Source of the DNA: Aliidongia dinghuensis
Lineage (GTDB): Bacteria > Pseudomonadota > Alphaproteobacteria > ATCC43930 > CGMCC-115725
DNA: 64,000 nucleotides
Reading direction: 5' to 3'
NCBI RefSeq assembly: GCF_014643535.1
Contig: NZ_BMJQ01000015.1
Coordinates: forward strand, 147,653-211,652
The notes beneath the pieces were generated by a model. The model saw only the letters and a list, made by a program, of their open reading frames with translations, made no database searches and had not been told where the DNA came from. Every line of letters starts with the position of its first letter. Positions within the stretch are counted from its first letter, which is position 1. A program made the translations under genes and the position numbers. Of the stretch, positions 36,074-45,383 are shown piece after piece.

Positions 36074-37687
36074 TCAGGGCTGCGGGCGGGCCGTCCCATC
36101 GGCCGAGGCCCGGTCGAGGAAGCGCTGCATCCGCAAGTCGCCGTCACGGGCGATGCGGGCCTGGTCGCGGCTGAGCCGGGCTTGTTCGGCCGAGAGCTTC
36201 CCCTGCTCGCGGCCGAGATGCGCCTGTTCGCGCCCGAGTTCCTTCTGCTGGTCGGCGAACTCCGCCATCTGCTCGTTAAACTCCTGCTCGATCTCGGATC
36301 GAGCCGTCTCCCTATCCTGGTCGTCGCGCACCGCCCCACTCGCCGCCAGTTGTGCGAACCGTTCGCCCTGCTGCCGGCCAAGCTCGCCGATCCGCCGGCC
36401 GAGTTCGCCTTGCTGGCGGCCAAGCGCCGCCTGCTCTTGGCCCAGTTCCCTCTGCTGCTCGCCAAGCGCGCGCTGCTGGGCCGCGAGGTCGCCCTGGGGC
36501 CGGAACAGGTCTGCCGCCTCCTCGACCCGCGTCGGGTCGGTCACGACATAGAGCCGGCCGTCGCGCACAAACAGGATCGCCTCGTCGCCGATCTGGTCGG
36601 GGGCCCGGTCGCGGGCCGCCAGCACCCGCAGCACATCCTCGCCGCGGCCGCTGACCATGGCATGCTGCCCAGGCAGCAGGATCGCGAAAGTGACACCACC
36701 GGGGACTGCCGGCGCAGCAGGGATCGCCGGCAACGCCGGGACCGCGGCGAGCGCTGGCACCTCTGCGGTCCGCGGATGCCAGGAGAGCCCGCCCAGCAGC
36801 AGCGCGCCCGGCACGAGGCTCGCGGCGAGCAGCACGCGCTGATGTGGCGCCAGCAGCGGCATCGGGACGGCATCGGACAGGATATGCTCGACCCGCTGGC
36901 GCAACAGGGCCGGCCGGGCCATGGCGATGCCCGCAGGCAGATCGCGGGCGCGGACCGCGATAGCGAGCAGGATCTCGGCATAGTCGACGCGGCTGCCTAC
37001 GTGCCGGATGGCCGCCTCGTCGCTCGTCGTCTCGGCCAAGGCCGCGAGCCGGGCCTCGAGCCACCAGGCGAACGGGCTGAACCAGAACAGCGCGCTATGA
37101 AGCTGGCTCAGCACCTGGACCGTGAAATCATGATGGGCGACATGGGCGCCTTCGTGGCCCATCACCGCCCGGCGTTGCGCCGGCGACCAGGTGATGAAGC
37201 TGACGGGCACGAGGATGGTCTGCCCGAACGTTACCGGCGCCTTGATCCGTGCCGTCACCCGCACGTCGGCGCCGCGCGTCCAGTCGGCCCGGATCGGCCG
37301 CGCCGCACGCATGATCGCCCAAGTCCGGGCGAGCCCAATCAGCAGCCGGAGGACAAGCACGCATGCGACCGCGCCATAGGCGAACGGCAGCAGCGTCAGG
37401 AGGGAGCGATGTGTCTCGACGACCACAGGGCTGACGGGCACAGGCGGCCGCGGGACCGAGAAGTCCGACGCGGCGCCGACCATGACGTGCGGCAGCATGA
37501 CGAGCGCCGTCGGCATCCGGACGATCGTCCATTGCATGAGGAGCGGCATGGCGAGGCCGGCCAGCAGCACGACGGTCCAGGCGGTCATCTCCACCTGGGG
37601 ATGGCGCACCCGGGCGAGCCGGAGGCCGAGCCCGACGACGAGACCGAGGATGAGCGTCCGGACGGCCGCCTCAACCAGCAGCATCAT
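36074..37687 (-). CDS. BlaR1/M56-family membrane metallopeptidase with C-terminal coiled coil
   Basis: 537 residues. N-terminal helices (about 5-25, 35-55, 100-120) surround a zinc-protease site H178-E179-x-x-H182 (GHEGAHVAHHD) with a downstream Glu in ETTSDEAA, as in BlaR1/MecR1. BlaR1 would carry a penicillin-binding sensor after the last helix; here, instead, there is a small domain and then about 130 residues of repetitive, heptad-like sequence (LGREQAHLGREQGKLSAEQ...). It overlaps the BlaI-like gene stop (ATGA), so the two are translated together. The signal sensed is unlikely to be a beta-lactam. It probably cleaves or triggers loss of the repressor. Confidence 0.88.
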   Translation of the reverse strand: MMLLVEAAVRTLILGLVVGLGLRLARVRHPQVEMTAWTVVLLAGLAMPLLMQWTIVRMPTALVMLPHVMVGAASDFSVPRPPVPVSPVVVETHRSLLTLLPFAYGAVACVLVLRLLIGLARTWAIMRAARPIRADWTRGADVRVTARIKAPVTFGQTILVPVSFITWSPAQRRAVMGHEGAHVAHHDFTVQVLSQLHSALFWFSPFAWWLEARLAALAETTSDEAAIRHVGSRVDYAEILLAIAVRARDLPAGIAMARPALLRQRVEHILSDAVPMPLLAPHQRVLLAASLVPGALLLGGLSWHPRTAEVPALAAVPALPAIPAAPAVPGGVTFAILLPGQHAMVSGRGEDVLRVLAARDRAPDQIGDEAILFVRDGRLYVVTDPTRVEEAADLFRPQGDLAAQQRALGEQQRELGQEQAALGRQQGELGRRIGELGRQQGERFAQLAASGAVRDDQDRETARSEIEQEFNEQMAEFADQQKELGREQAHLGREQGKLSAEQARLSRDQARIARDGDLRMQRFLDRASADGTARPQP

Positions 37688-38067
37688 TTCGCCCGCTCCT
37701 TCTTGGCCCGTTCGATCTGGGCGGCGAGCGCCCGGAGCTGCGCATCGTCCAGCATGGCCGAATCGACCATGCCGACCAGCACCTCTTCCATCGATCCGTT
37801 GCAGAACCAGTCGACGATACGCTTTACCGCCTTGGCCGCCACCTTCTGCCGCGCTTCGGTCGCGTGGAAGGTGAAGGTCCGCTGATCCACCGTGTGGCTC
37901 AAATAGCCCTTGTCCTCAAGCCGGCGCAGCACGGTGCGCACGGTCGAGTCCTTGAGCGGACGGGCAAGGCGCTCGCGCACCGTCTCCGCCGTCATCGGCC
38001 CTTCAGCCCAGATGAGCTGCATCGTCTCGAGCTCGAGATCGCCGAGATCCGGCGCGGTCGTCGCCAT
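37684..38067 (-). CDS. BlaI/MecI/CopY-family repressor
   Basis: 127-residue winged-helix repressor. LGDLELETMQLIW, the recognition region DSTVRTVLRRLEDKGYLSH and the C-terminal dimerisation helices with ALAAQIERAKKE match the family. ATG 38067 is the family start. Paired with the M56 peptidase gene by a 4-bp overlap. Two inverted repeats lie immediately upstream. No beta-lactamase gene is nearby, so the regulon is undefined. Confidence 0.92.
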   Translation of the reverse strand: MATTAPDLGDLELETMQLIWAEGPMTAETVRERLARPLKDSTVRTVLRRLEDKGYLSHTVDQRTFTFHATEARQKVAAKAVKRIVDWFCNGSMEEVLVGMVDSAMLDDAQLRALAAQIERAKKERAK

Positions 38068-38074
38068 GGTTTCG

Positions 38075-38104
38075 TTACTCCCTGTAATGCTACGAACGGT
38101 AGCA
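38075..38104. promoter_or_regulatory. BlaI-type operator candidates
   Basis: Two adjacent inverted repeats lie 8-37 bp upstream of the BlaI-like start: TTAC-N5-GTAA (38075-38087) and TGCTAC-N5-GTAGCA (38088-38104). BlaI-family repressors bind GTA/TAC-type dyads in their own promoters, so autoregulation is likely. phaC begins 130 bp to the other side and could also be touched. Confidence 0.55.
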
Positions 38105-38236
38105 CTCGACGAGCGCCCCGGCAAGGCTTGTCACCGGGGCCCCGTTGCGAGCCAACCCTTGAGCGCGGGCGCAAACGGCGCCAGACTCTGGCAGAGCCCC
38201 AGAGGCGAAGACGCGCCCAGCGAAAGATCGTCGGCC

Positions 38237-40168
38237 ATGAAGCACACGATCGCGACAGCGGCAGGCCGCGCACCGATAGTGTCGGTCGTCCCCCCGCCTA
38301 AAGCGCCCTCTCCCAAAGCGCCACGCTCCAAAGCACCACGCTCCAAAGCACCACACCGGGCCGAACGCCCCGGCCGCGATCTCGGCGCGGCCCCGCCGGA
38401 CGCGATCGCGCCAGCCGCCGTGCCGGCTGAGCCATCCGCAGACGGTCTTCCCGGGGGTGAACTCTTGGCAGCAGCCGTCGATCTGCTGTCCGAAGCCAAT
38501 CCGCTGCATCAGCTGCTGCCGATCGATTGGGGCGAGATCACCCGGGCCCTGTCGACGCTCGCGGCGCGGGCGCTGGCGCACCCGGTACCCGCGACGACGG
38601 CGGTCGCAAAATTGGGTCTGCAGCTGTGGTGGGATGCCTATGAGACATCTGCTCTCGCCGCATTACGCTGGCAGGGTGTCTCGGCGATGTCGAAGTCCCA
38701 GACGGCCGATCGGCGCTTCGATGCCCCCGAATGGGTGCAGCACCCGTTCTTCCGGTGGCTACAGCTAAGCTATCACGCGCTTTCCGGGCAGCTGCTCGAA
38801 GCCGCGGAGCAGCAGGCGCGCGACAGCGTCGAACGGCAACGGCTCGTCTTCCATCTCCGGCAGCTGATCGACGCAACGAGCCCGACCCTGTTCCTGCCGA
38901 CCAACCCCGCGGCGCTGCGCAAGGCGTTCGAGACAGGCGGCAGCAGCCTCGCCGACGGCTGGCACAACCTGCTCGCGGATCTGTCCGCGGGCCGCCTCAG
39001 CATGACCGACGCCGATGCGTTCACGCTGGGCCGGGATCTCGCCGTGACGCCGGGCAAGGTCGTCTTCCGCAACCGCCTCATCGAGCTGATCCAATATGCG
39101 CCTCAGACCGCAGAGACGCATGAGGTCCCGCTGCTGATCGTCCCGCCCTGGATCAACAAGTTCTACATCCTCGACCTGCAGCCGAAGAACAGTCTCGTCC
39201 GCTTCCTGCTCGCCCAGGGCTTCACGGTGTTCATGATCAGCTGGAAGAACCCGGATGCCTCGATGGAGGGCATCACGTTCGAGGATTACATGACCGAGGG
39301 CCCGCTGGCCGCGAGCGAGGTGGCGCGCGAGATCACCGGGGCGGAGCAGGTCAATCCGATCGGCTATTGCATCGGCGGAACGCTGCTCGCCGTGACGCTC
39401 GCCTATCTGGCGGCTGAGCGGGACCGCCGGTTCGGGCCTGCGACCTTCATGGTGTCGTTGCTGGACTTTTCCGAGGTTGGCGACACGGCCGTGTTTATCG
39501 ATGAGCCGCAGATCGAATACATGGAGGAGCGCATGCTCGAACGCGGCTATCTCGACAGCCGCGCCATGTCGAACATGTTCAACCTGCTGCGCTCCAATGA
39601 CCTGATCTGGAGCACGGTGACGAACAATTACCTCATGGGGAACAAGCCGCCGGCCTTCGATCTCCTGTTCTGGAACAGCGACGGCACGAGGATGGCCCGG
39701 GCGGCGCACAGTTTCTATCTGCGCAATACCTACCTGGAGAACAACCTGATCCGCCCCGGCGGGGTCTCCCTTCTGGGGCAGCCGATCGATCTGCGGCGCA
39801 TTCGCCAGCATGTCTACGCAGTCGGCGCGGAGAAGGATCATATCGTCCCCTGGCGTTCGGCCTGGCAGGTGACGCGGCTGACGGGTGCCAGGACCCGCTT
39901 CGTCCTCGCGGCGAGCGGGCATATCGCCGGAATGATCAATCCGCCCTCCCAGGGCAAGGGCGGGCATTGGACGAACGAGGCGCCGTCGCCGCCAAAGACG
40001 GTGGATGCGTGGCTGGCCGGTGCCGGACGGCATGACGGCAGCTGGTGGCCGGATTGGGCCGCGTGGCTGGCGGCCCGATCGGGTAGAATGGCTCCGGCGC
40101 CGTCCGTCGGCAGTGCCGCCCATCGCGCGATCTGCGATGCGCCGGGCACCTATGTTCTGGAGCGTTAG
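38237..40168 (+). CDS. phaC: Poly(3-hydroxyalkanoate) synthase, class I
   Basis: 643-residue polymerase that joins (R)-3-hydroxyacyl-CoA into PHA granules. The lipase-box-like GYCIGG has catalytic Cys378, with the partner Asp in VGAEKDHIVPW and His in ASGHIAGMINPP. The N-terminal domain (about 90-290) and PPWINKFYILDLQPKNSLVR block are typical. The first 60 residues are a non-conserved Lys/Pro/Ala-rich tail with a three-fold repeat (SKAPR type). ATG 38237 has only a weak ribosome-binding site. Divergent from the BlaI pair. A DUF2270 gene follows after 40 bp. Confidence 0.95.
   Translation: MKHTIATAAGRAPIVSVVPPPKAPSPKAPRSKAPRSKAPHRAERPGRDLGAAPPDAIAPAAVPAEPSADGLPGGELLAAAVDLLSEANPLHQLLPIDWGEITRALSTLAARALAHPVPATTAVAKLGLQLWWDAYETSALAALRWQGVSAMSKSQTADRRFDAPEWVQHPFFRWLQLSYHALSGQLLEAAEQQARDSVERQRLVFHLRQLIDATSPTLFLPTNPAALRKAFETGGSSLADGWHNLLADLSAGRLSMTDADAFTLGRDLAVTPGKVVFRNRLIELIQYAPQTAETHEVPLLIVPPWINKFYILDLQPKNSLVRFLLAQGFTVFMISWKNPDASMEGITFEDYMTEGPLAASEVAREITGAEQVNPIGYCIGGTLLAVTLAYLAAERDRRFGPATFMVSLLDFSEVGDTAVFIDEPQIEYMEERMLERGYLDSRAMSNMFNLLRSNDLIWSTVTNNYLMGNKPPAFDLLFWNSDGTRMARAAHSFYLRNTYLENNLIRPGGVSLLGQPIDLRRIRQHVYAVGAEKDHIVPWRSAWQVTRLTGARTRFVLAASGHIAGMINPPSQGKGGHWTNEAPSPPKTVDAWLAGAGRHDGSWWPDWAAWLAARSGRMAPAPSVGSAAHRAICDAPGTYVLER
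38306..38350 (+). repeat. Three 15-bp tandem repeats inside phaC
   Basis: Units at 38306-38320, 38321-38335 and 38336-38350 (CCACGCTCCAAAGCA, the last two identical) encode the five-residue repeat near residues 24-38 of PhaC. Expansion or contraction would keep the frame. Confidence 0.8.
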
Positions 40169-40208
40169 ATCGGAGCCCGCCCCGGCGCCCAAGAACCTGG
40201 AGGCAGCC

Positions 40209-40910
40209 ATGAGCAGCAGCAAGGAAGAAAACGCCCCCTTCAGCGTCGCAGAGATCGGGGCCTTGGCCCATCTCTATCGCGGCGAGGTCTATCGGAGCAC
40301 CGTCTGGCGGACACGGCTCGATGCCTCGACCAATTGGGCCGTGGTGTCCACGGGGCTCGCCCTGTCGCTCACCTTCAGCAGTGCCGCCGCTTCGCCGCTG
40401 CCACTGGTCCTGGTCGGCCTGCTGGTCGCCGTCTTCCTCTACATCGAGGCGCGGCGCTATCGGTTCTTCGATTTCTGGCGGGTGCGGGCCCACATCCTCG
40501 AAACCCAGTTCTTCGGACCGATGCTGCTCGGGCAGGGCGTGCACACGGACAACGGCTGGAACAAGATCCTCTATGAGGACTATCGCACGCCACGCCTCCA
40601 CATCACCTTTCTCGACGCCGTCGGCCGGCGCCTGCGCAAGAATTACGCCTGGATCTTCACCATCCAGGTGGTGGCCTATCTCGGCAAGCTCGCGATCCAT
40701 CCGGTGCCGCTCAGCTCGTTCGACGAGCTGTGGGTGCGGGCGGCGATCGGGCCGTTCCCGGGACAGGTGGTCCTGCTCGCGGGCCTGGCATTTCATTCGA
40801 CCTGGCTCGTGCTGGCGGTCATGACGTTGCACGCCGGACGGGGCAAGGGGCAGTCGAGGAGCCTGCCGACGAAGGACCGCGTCCTCGAGCTGGCCCGGCA
40901 AGCCGCGTAA
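40209..40910 (+). CDS. DUF2270 membrane protein
   Basis: 233 residues, function unknown. The N-terminal block LAHLYRGEVYRSTVWRTRLDASTNWAVVSTG and the RRYRFFDFWRVRAHILETQFFGPML segment are the family signature. Helices lie at about 45-57, 60-78, 155-172 and 195-215. Good ribosome-binding site (GGAGG). It follows phaC closely on the same strand and may be co-transcribed; there is no direct indication of a role in PHA metabolism. Confidence 0.82.
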   Translation: MSSSKEENAPFSVAEIGALAHLYRGEVYRSTVWRTRLDASTNWAVVSTGLALSLTFSSAAASPLPLVLVGLLVAVFLYIEARRYRFFDFWRVRAHILETQFFGPMLLGQGVHTDNGWNKILYEDYRTPRLHITFLDAVGRRLRKNYAWIFTIQVVAYLGKLAIHPVPLSSFDELWVRAAIGPFPGQVVLLAGLAFHSTWLVLAVMTLHAGRGKGQSRSLPTKDRVLELARQAA

Positions 40911-41227
40911 AAGAGACGCGGCGAGGATCGCCTCCCGCCGCGTCGCGACCGCACGAGAGCTCAGACCGTCATGGGCCGAGATGCTGGCGCGATCCGCCCT
41001 GCTCAATCCGGCCCGAGGCCAACATGCGGCCCCGGTTTCGCCTCGCCATGCTGATAGGCGCAGGGTTCCCGGGAAACGCGAATCAACCCTGGAATGATCC
41101 CCGCTCGAGAGCCTCCCGGTCCGGTCGGGCCAGCCATGCGGTGCGGGCGCTCGACGATGCCAGCAGGCCGATCCCATGATGCCGATCCCATGATTGGGCG
41201 AAGCAGACCGGAGAGGAAACGGCGGGC
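40911..41227. other. Intergenic region between DUF2270 and CynX-type genes
   Basis: A 9-bp hairpin (40916-40924 with 40937-40945) follows the DUF2270 stop, without a T-run. A 14-bp tandem duplication GCCGATCCCATGAT lies at 41167-41194. No gene seen. Confidence 0.4.
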
Positions 41228-42475
41228 ATGAGTTCCGCACTCGACGTGCAGAGGCCGGTGCCCGCCCGCGTGCCGCGACGCCTCAGCGCCGGCCAGGCGA
41301 TCGCAATGATGCTGGGCATGGTGCTGGTCGGCCTGAACCTGCGTCCGGCCCTGTCCGGTGTCGCCCCGATCCTGACCGAGATCCGCGGTCAACTGGGCCT
41401 TTCGACCGCGTTCGGCGGCTTGCTGACCACCGCACCCGTGCTCTGCCTCGGCCTGTTCGGACCGCTGGCGCCGCGCCTTGCCCGCCGCTTCGGCATCGAG
41501 CGCACGATCTTCGCCGTCATGATCCTGCTGGCCCTCGGCACGGCGCTGCGCAGCCTCGGCGGCGCGGCGCTGCTGTTTCTGGGAGAGATTATCGCCGGCG
41601 CCTCGATCGGCATCATCGGCGTGCTGTTGCCCGGCCTGGTCAAGCGCGACTTCCCCGATCGCATGGGCCTCGCGACCGGCGCGTATACCATGGCGCTCTG
41701 CTTCGGCGCCGCCGCCGCGGCCGGCCTGACGGCGCCGGCCGAACATTGGCTGGCCAACCTGGGCTTCGCCGGCGGCTGGCGGCCGGCGCTCGCAGTCTGG
41801 GCCGTGCCGGTGCTCGCAGCAGCGCTTGCCTGGTCGCCGCAGCTGGCACGCGCCGGTCGGCTGCCGCCGGCGCCGGTCCGGCCGCCGGTCAAGGGCCTGT
41901 GGCGCACGCCGCTCGCCTGGCAGGTCACCTTGTTCATGGGCCTGCAGTCCTCGCTCTCCTACTGCGTGTTCGGCTGGCTCGCCCCCATCCTGCAGGACCG
42001 CGGCCTGACGCCGGTCGAGAGCGGCCTCGTCGTCTCGGTCTCCGCCCTGGTGCAAGTCGTGAGCGCCATGGCAGCGCCCATGCTGACCGACAAGGGCCCG
42101 GACCAGCGCTGGATGGTGGTGGTGACGCTGGGCCTCGTCATCACCGGCCTGATGGGCGCTGTTGCGGCCCCACTCTCGACGCTGTGGCTCTGGGCGGTGG
42201 TCCTGGGCCTCGGCCAGGGCTCGGTCTTCGCAGTGGCGCTCATGCTGATCGTGCTGCGCACCGGCGATCCCGAGACTGCCGCGGCACTCTCGGGCATGGC
42301 CCAGAGCGTCGGCTACACGCTTGCCGCCATGGGCCCGTTCGCCGCCGGCCTGATCAAGGCGGTGACCGGCAGCTGGGATGCGGTGCAGCTGCTGTTCCTG
42401 GTGCTCACCGCCGCAGCCCTCGCCGCCGGGCTCGGCGCCGGGCGCAACCGGGCGATCGAGCTCGGCCGCCGATAG
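41228..42475 (+). CDS. MFS transporter, CynX/NimT family
   Basis: 415-residue 12-helix transporter. MVLVGLNLRPALSGVAPILTEI and the LPGLVKRDFPDRMGLATGAYTMAL segment are hallmarks of the CynX/NimT (cyanate/2-nitroimidazole) family. GGAGAGGAAA precedes the ATG. No cyanase gene is nearby. Substrate unknown. Confidence 0.9.
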   Translation: MSSALDVQRPVPARVPRRLSAGQAIAMMLGMVLVGLNLRPALSGVAPILTEIRGQLGLSTAFGGLLTTAPVLCLGLFGPLAPRLARRFGIERTIFAVMILLALGTALRSLGGAALLFLGEIIAGASIGIIGVLLPGLVKRDFPDRMGLATGAYTMALCFGAAAAAGLTAPAEHWLANLGFAGGWRPALAVWAVPVLAAALAWSPQLARAGRLPPAPVRPPVKGLWRTPLAWQVTLFMGLQSSLSYCVFGWLAPILQDRGLTPVESGLVVSVSALVQVVSAMAAPMLTDKGPDQRWMVVVTLGLVITGLMGAVAAPLSTLWLWAVVLGLGQGSVFAVALMLIVLRTGDPETAAALSGMAQSVGYTLAAMGPFAAGLIKAVTGSWDAVQLLFLVLTAAALAAGLGAGRNRAIELGRR

Positions 42476-42597
42476 CGGTAAAGATCTAACGCACGCTGCC
42501 AAGCATCACGAGACCGGTTCGCCCCACCGCTGAAACAGGAATGGACGGAGGAAGCTGCCGCGCCGCAGAACGGTCGGACAGTCAATCGCCTCGGCGC

Positions 42598-43119
42598 CTA
42601 CAGTGTGACGCCCGGGATCTGTCCGAGAAAGTCCCTTTTACCGAGGTCGACGCCAGCATGACGCAGAATGGCGTAAGTCGTTGCAACATGAAAATAGAAA
42701 TGCGGAAACACCAGATGCAGCAGATAGTTCTGGCCCGTCAACCGCAGCTCTTTATCCTCGCGTTTCAGGACGATTTCGCGCTCCTCAGTTCCATCGATTT
42801 GGTCGTCGGTAAAAGCATTGACGAAATCGAGGGTTCTCGCAATCCGTGCCTTCAGCTCGTCAAATGTTGTTTCGGTGTCGGCATAGCTCGGCACCTCGAC
42901 CCCTGCGAGCCGGGCGATCGCTCCCTTTGCTTGGTTGGTCGCGATCTGGATCTGCTGAGCTAGCGGAAACATGTCGGGTGCCAAGCGGTAGTTCACCAAG
43001 ACCGCCGGGTCGATTTGCTTGGCCGTGGCGTGTGTCGCAGCCTTGTCGAGCAGGTTGGTCAGGCTGTTCAATAACTGGACGAAGGTTGGCACCGCTACCT
43101 GGGACAGTGAGATTGACAT
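42598..43119 (-). CDS. DUF1993 family protein
   Basis: 173 residues, a four-helix-bundle, DinB-like protein family without a known reaction. VPTFVQLLNSLTNLLDKAATHA, LAPDMFPLAQQIQIATNQAKGAIARLAG and the closing FPHFYFHVATTYAILRHAGVDLGKRDFLG are the conserved blocks. ATG 43119 is the family start; the frame is open for another 258 bp upstream but with no homology. Codons are less GC-rich than the neighbours. Confidence 0.85.
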   Translation of the reverse strand: MSISLSQVAVPTFVQLLNSLTNLLDKAATHATAKQIDPAVLVNYRLAPDMFPLAQQIQIATNQAKGAIARLAGVEVPSYADTETTFDELKARIARTLDFVNAFTDDQIDGTEEREIVLKREDKELRLTGQNYLLHLVFPHFYFHVATTYAILRHAGVDLGKRDFLGQIPGVTL

Positions 43120-43550
43120 TGCGGATCCCCCCACTTGGTAACGACAGCAGAATAAGCGCGGCTTGCCACCAGCGGAGGCACACAGCCTGCCCCTGAGGAT
43201 AAGCGCGGCGGCCGCATTGATACGCGAAATCGGAAATATTTTATAGTCGGAATTATTCCTCAGTCGGATGTTTTTTTGAATTTCGATGATCTGAAACCCT
43301 GCACCATGGAAATTGAGCTGATCGACCGGGGTCGGCCAGACCATGCAAGGAACTGCCGCATGGCACCGCGCGTGCATTCATCCGGCGCGGACGGTACAAA
43401 ATCGATGTGAGCTTATCCGCCAGCGGTCGCCATGAAATCCTGGATCCGGTCATTCGTCTGCGCATGCAGCCGTCGCGCGACGGCCGGTCTCGCTCGTGCG
43501 ATCGACCGTTTCGTCAACCGTTCGGGCCCCGACCCGGCGGTCAATTCGCA
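43120..43550. other. AT-richer divergent intergenic region
   Basis: 431 bp between DUF1993 and comB-like starts. The part at 43215-43300 is distinctly AT-rich for this genome (GGAAATATTTTATAG..., T-tracts) and probably carries the DUF1993 promoter. No gene is supported, although minus-strand frames run through it. Confidence 0.4.
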
Positions 43551-44267
43551 ATGAGCGCGCGGGTGGGGGCCCATTGCGAATGGGGCCTGGCCGGCGTCGA
43601 GGCGCTCCGGGCGCGCGTCGCAGTCCTGGTGATCGTCGACGTGCTGTCCTTCTCGACGGCGGTCGACGTCGCCGTGTCGCTCGGCGCCTCGGTCATTCCG
43701 TTTCCACTCGGCGACGCGGCCGCGGCCCGCGCGGCGGCCGAGGCGGCCGGCGCCGTTCTCGCCACACCCCGGCGGGCAATCGGCGGGCAATACAGCCTGT
43801 CGCCGGCCAGCCTGGTCGGCATTCCGCCCGGCACGCGGCTGATGCTGCCGTCGCCGAACGGCGCGCGCCTGTCGCTCGCCGGCGGGACGACACCGGTCCT
43901 GGCCGGCTGCTTCCGGAATGCCGGCGCCGTGGCACAGCACGCCGAGGCGCTGGCCCAAGGCGGCGCCATCGGCGTGATTCCGGCAGGCGAGCGCTGGCCC
44001 GACGGCAGCCTGCGTCCGGCGATCGAGGATTGGCTCGGCGCCGGCGCCATCCTGGATGCGCTCGACCGCACGCTCTCGGCCGAAGCGCGCATCGCGCGCG
44101 ACGCTTATCGCTCCGTCGGCATGGACCTGCCGACGCTCGTGCAGGAATCACTATCGGGCCGGGAGCTGATCCACGGCGGCTTCCCGGCGGACGTCGAGAT
44201 CGCGCTCGATTTCGACATCAGCCAGACGGTGCCGGTCCTGGTGGACGGCGCCTATCGGGCGGGTTGA
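43551..44267 (+). CDS. 2-phosphosulfolactate phosphatase family (ComB-like)
   Basis: 238 residues. The family dephosphorylates 2-phosphosulfolactate in coenzyme M synthesis in archaea; bacterial homologues have undetermined roles. CEWGLAGVEAL, VIVDVLSFSTAVDVAVSLGA, SPNGARLSL and the closing DLPTLVQESLSGRELIHGGFPADVEIALD are the characteristic blocks. ATG 43551 is taken from homology; there is no good ribosome-binding site, and the frame is open upstream. No other coenzyme M genes are near. Confidence 0.85.
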   Translation: MSARVGAHCEWGLAGVEALRARVAVLVIVDVLSFSTAVDVAVSLGASVIPFPLGDAAAARAAAEAAGAVLATPRRAIGGQYSLSPASLVGIPPGTRLMLPSPNGARLSLAGGTTPVLAGCFRNAGAVAQHAEALAQGGAIGVIPAGERWPDGSLRPAIEDWLGAGAILDALDRTLSAEARIARDAYRSVGMDLPTLVQESLSGRELIHGGFPADVEIALDFDISQTVPVLVDGAYRAG

Positions 44268-44322
44268 GCGGAACCGACCGCCAGCCCGCCCGAAGGGCCG
44301 CATTCGCCCGTGTCGCGCCTAC

Positions 44323-45186
44323 TCAGTGCGAGACGAGCTTGCGATAGAGGTGCCAGGTTGCGTGGCCCAGCACCGGCATGATCACGATCAGGCCGACGAA
44401 GGCCGGGATCGAACCCACGAACAGGCCAACCGCGACGGTGAGACCCCAGAGCGCCATGGGCACCGGGTTCGCCATCATGGCGCGCATCGAGGTCCAGATC
44501 GCCGTGTCGACACCGACCGGGTGGTCGATCAGGAGCGGGAAGGCAATGGCGCCCAGGGCCAGGACCATGACCGCGAACAGGAAGCCGACACCCATGCCGA
44601 CGCCGATCATGATCCAGCCGGCACCAGTCGTGAACATGTCATGCACGAAGGCCGTCATCGAGATCGGCGGCTCCGGCCCGAGCGTCACCATGTAGATCGT
44701 CTCGGCCGCGACCAGCCAGGCGATGTAAACCATCATGACCAGGAAGCCCAGCACGGCGATGGCGCCCCAGGAGGGTGAGGTGAACACGCCGAACGCATCG
44801 GACCAGCCGTTCGAAATGCCCTGCTCGCGCCGGCGGCTCATTTCGTAGAGCCCGACACCGGCGAACGGGCCGACGAGCGCGAAGCCGGCGGCCAGGGGGA
44901 ACAGCAGCGGGATCAGGCCCGTGCCGAGGGCGGCCCGGGCGAGCACGACACCCAGGATCGGGTAGATGATGGACAGGAATACGACGTCGGTACGATAGGC
45001 TTTGAAGTCTTCGAAGCCGAGCCGGATCGCGTCCCTTAGATCGGCCGTCGTGATGTGGTGGATTTCCGTCCGGAGCGCGTCGAGATCTTCCGTCGGATGA
45101 TAGACTGCGTGGCTGGCGTGCTCCACGATATCGGATGCGAGCTTGACCTGTGACATGCCCCATTCGACGGGGTTACGGATGGTCAT
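44323..45186 (-). CDS. DUF2189 membrane protein
   Basis: 287 residues, function unknown. A soluble N-terminal part (about 1-65) includes ITTADLRDAIRLGFEDFKAYRTDVVFLSIIYPI, the family start. Six hydrophobic helices follow at about 70-90, 95-115, 140-170, 190-225 and 245-275. Strong ribosome-binding site (GGAGGAAG). Alone on its strand between convergent comB-like and an unknown gene. Confidence 0.85.
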   Translation of the reverse strand: MTIRNPVEWGMSQVKLASDIVEHASHAVYHPTEDLDALRTEIHHITTADLRDAIRLGFEDFKAYRTDVVFLSIIYPILGVVLARAALGTGLIPLLFPLAAGFALVGPFAGVGLYEMSRRREQGISNGWSDAFGVFTSPSWGAIAVLGFLVMMVYIAWLVAAETIYMVTLGPEPPISMTAFVHDMFTTGAGWIMIGVGMGVGFLFAVMVLALGAIAFPLLIDHPVGVDTAIWTSMRAMMANPVPMALWGLTVAVGLFVGSIPAFVGLIVIMPVLGHATWHLYRKLVSH

Positions 45187-45300
45187 GAGGCTTCCTCCCG
45201 AACCAGGGTTCGAGGGGTCGCGGAGGGGGCCGTTGGGACCGCTTTGGGTCCGGCGCCGGTCGCTTGTTACCGCAACCCAACACGAAAAAGCATACGCCGA

Positions 45301-45332
45301 CCGCATCCCGCGTCAATCTTGGCGGGATGCGG
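45301..45332 (-). terminator. Terminator-like hairpin downstream of the 45384-46028 gene
   Basis: A perfect 11-bp stem (45301-45311 with 45322-45332), ten-base loop. On the minus strand a T-tract (CTTTTTC) comes about 12 bases after the stem, so efficiency is uncertain. Confidence 0.45.
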
Positions 45333-45383
45333 CCGTTTTCGGGTCGGCTTCTGCGGGTCTTTTCGTCGGGTCTTGGGGCGGAC

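Noticed and set aside
43120..43550. Upstream extensions of DUF1993 and ComB-like frames as longer proteins
   Set aside because: The extensions are rich in Arg/Cys/Pro, lack homology and cover the AT-rich spacer that should contain promoters.
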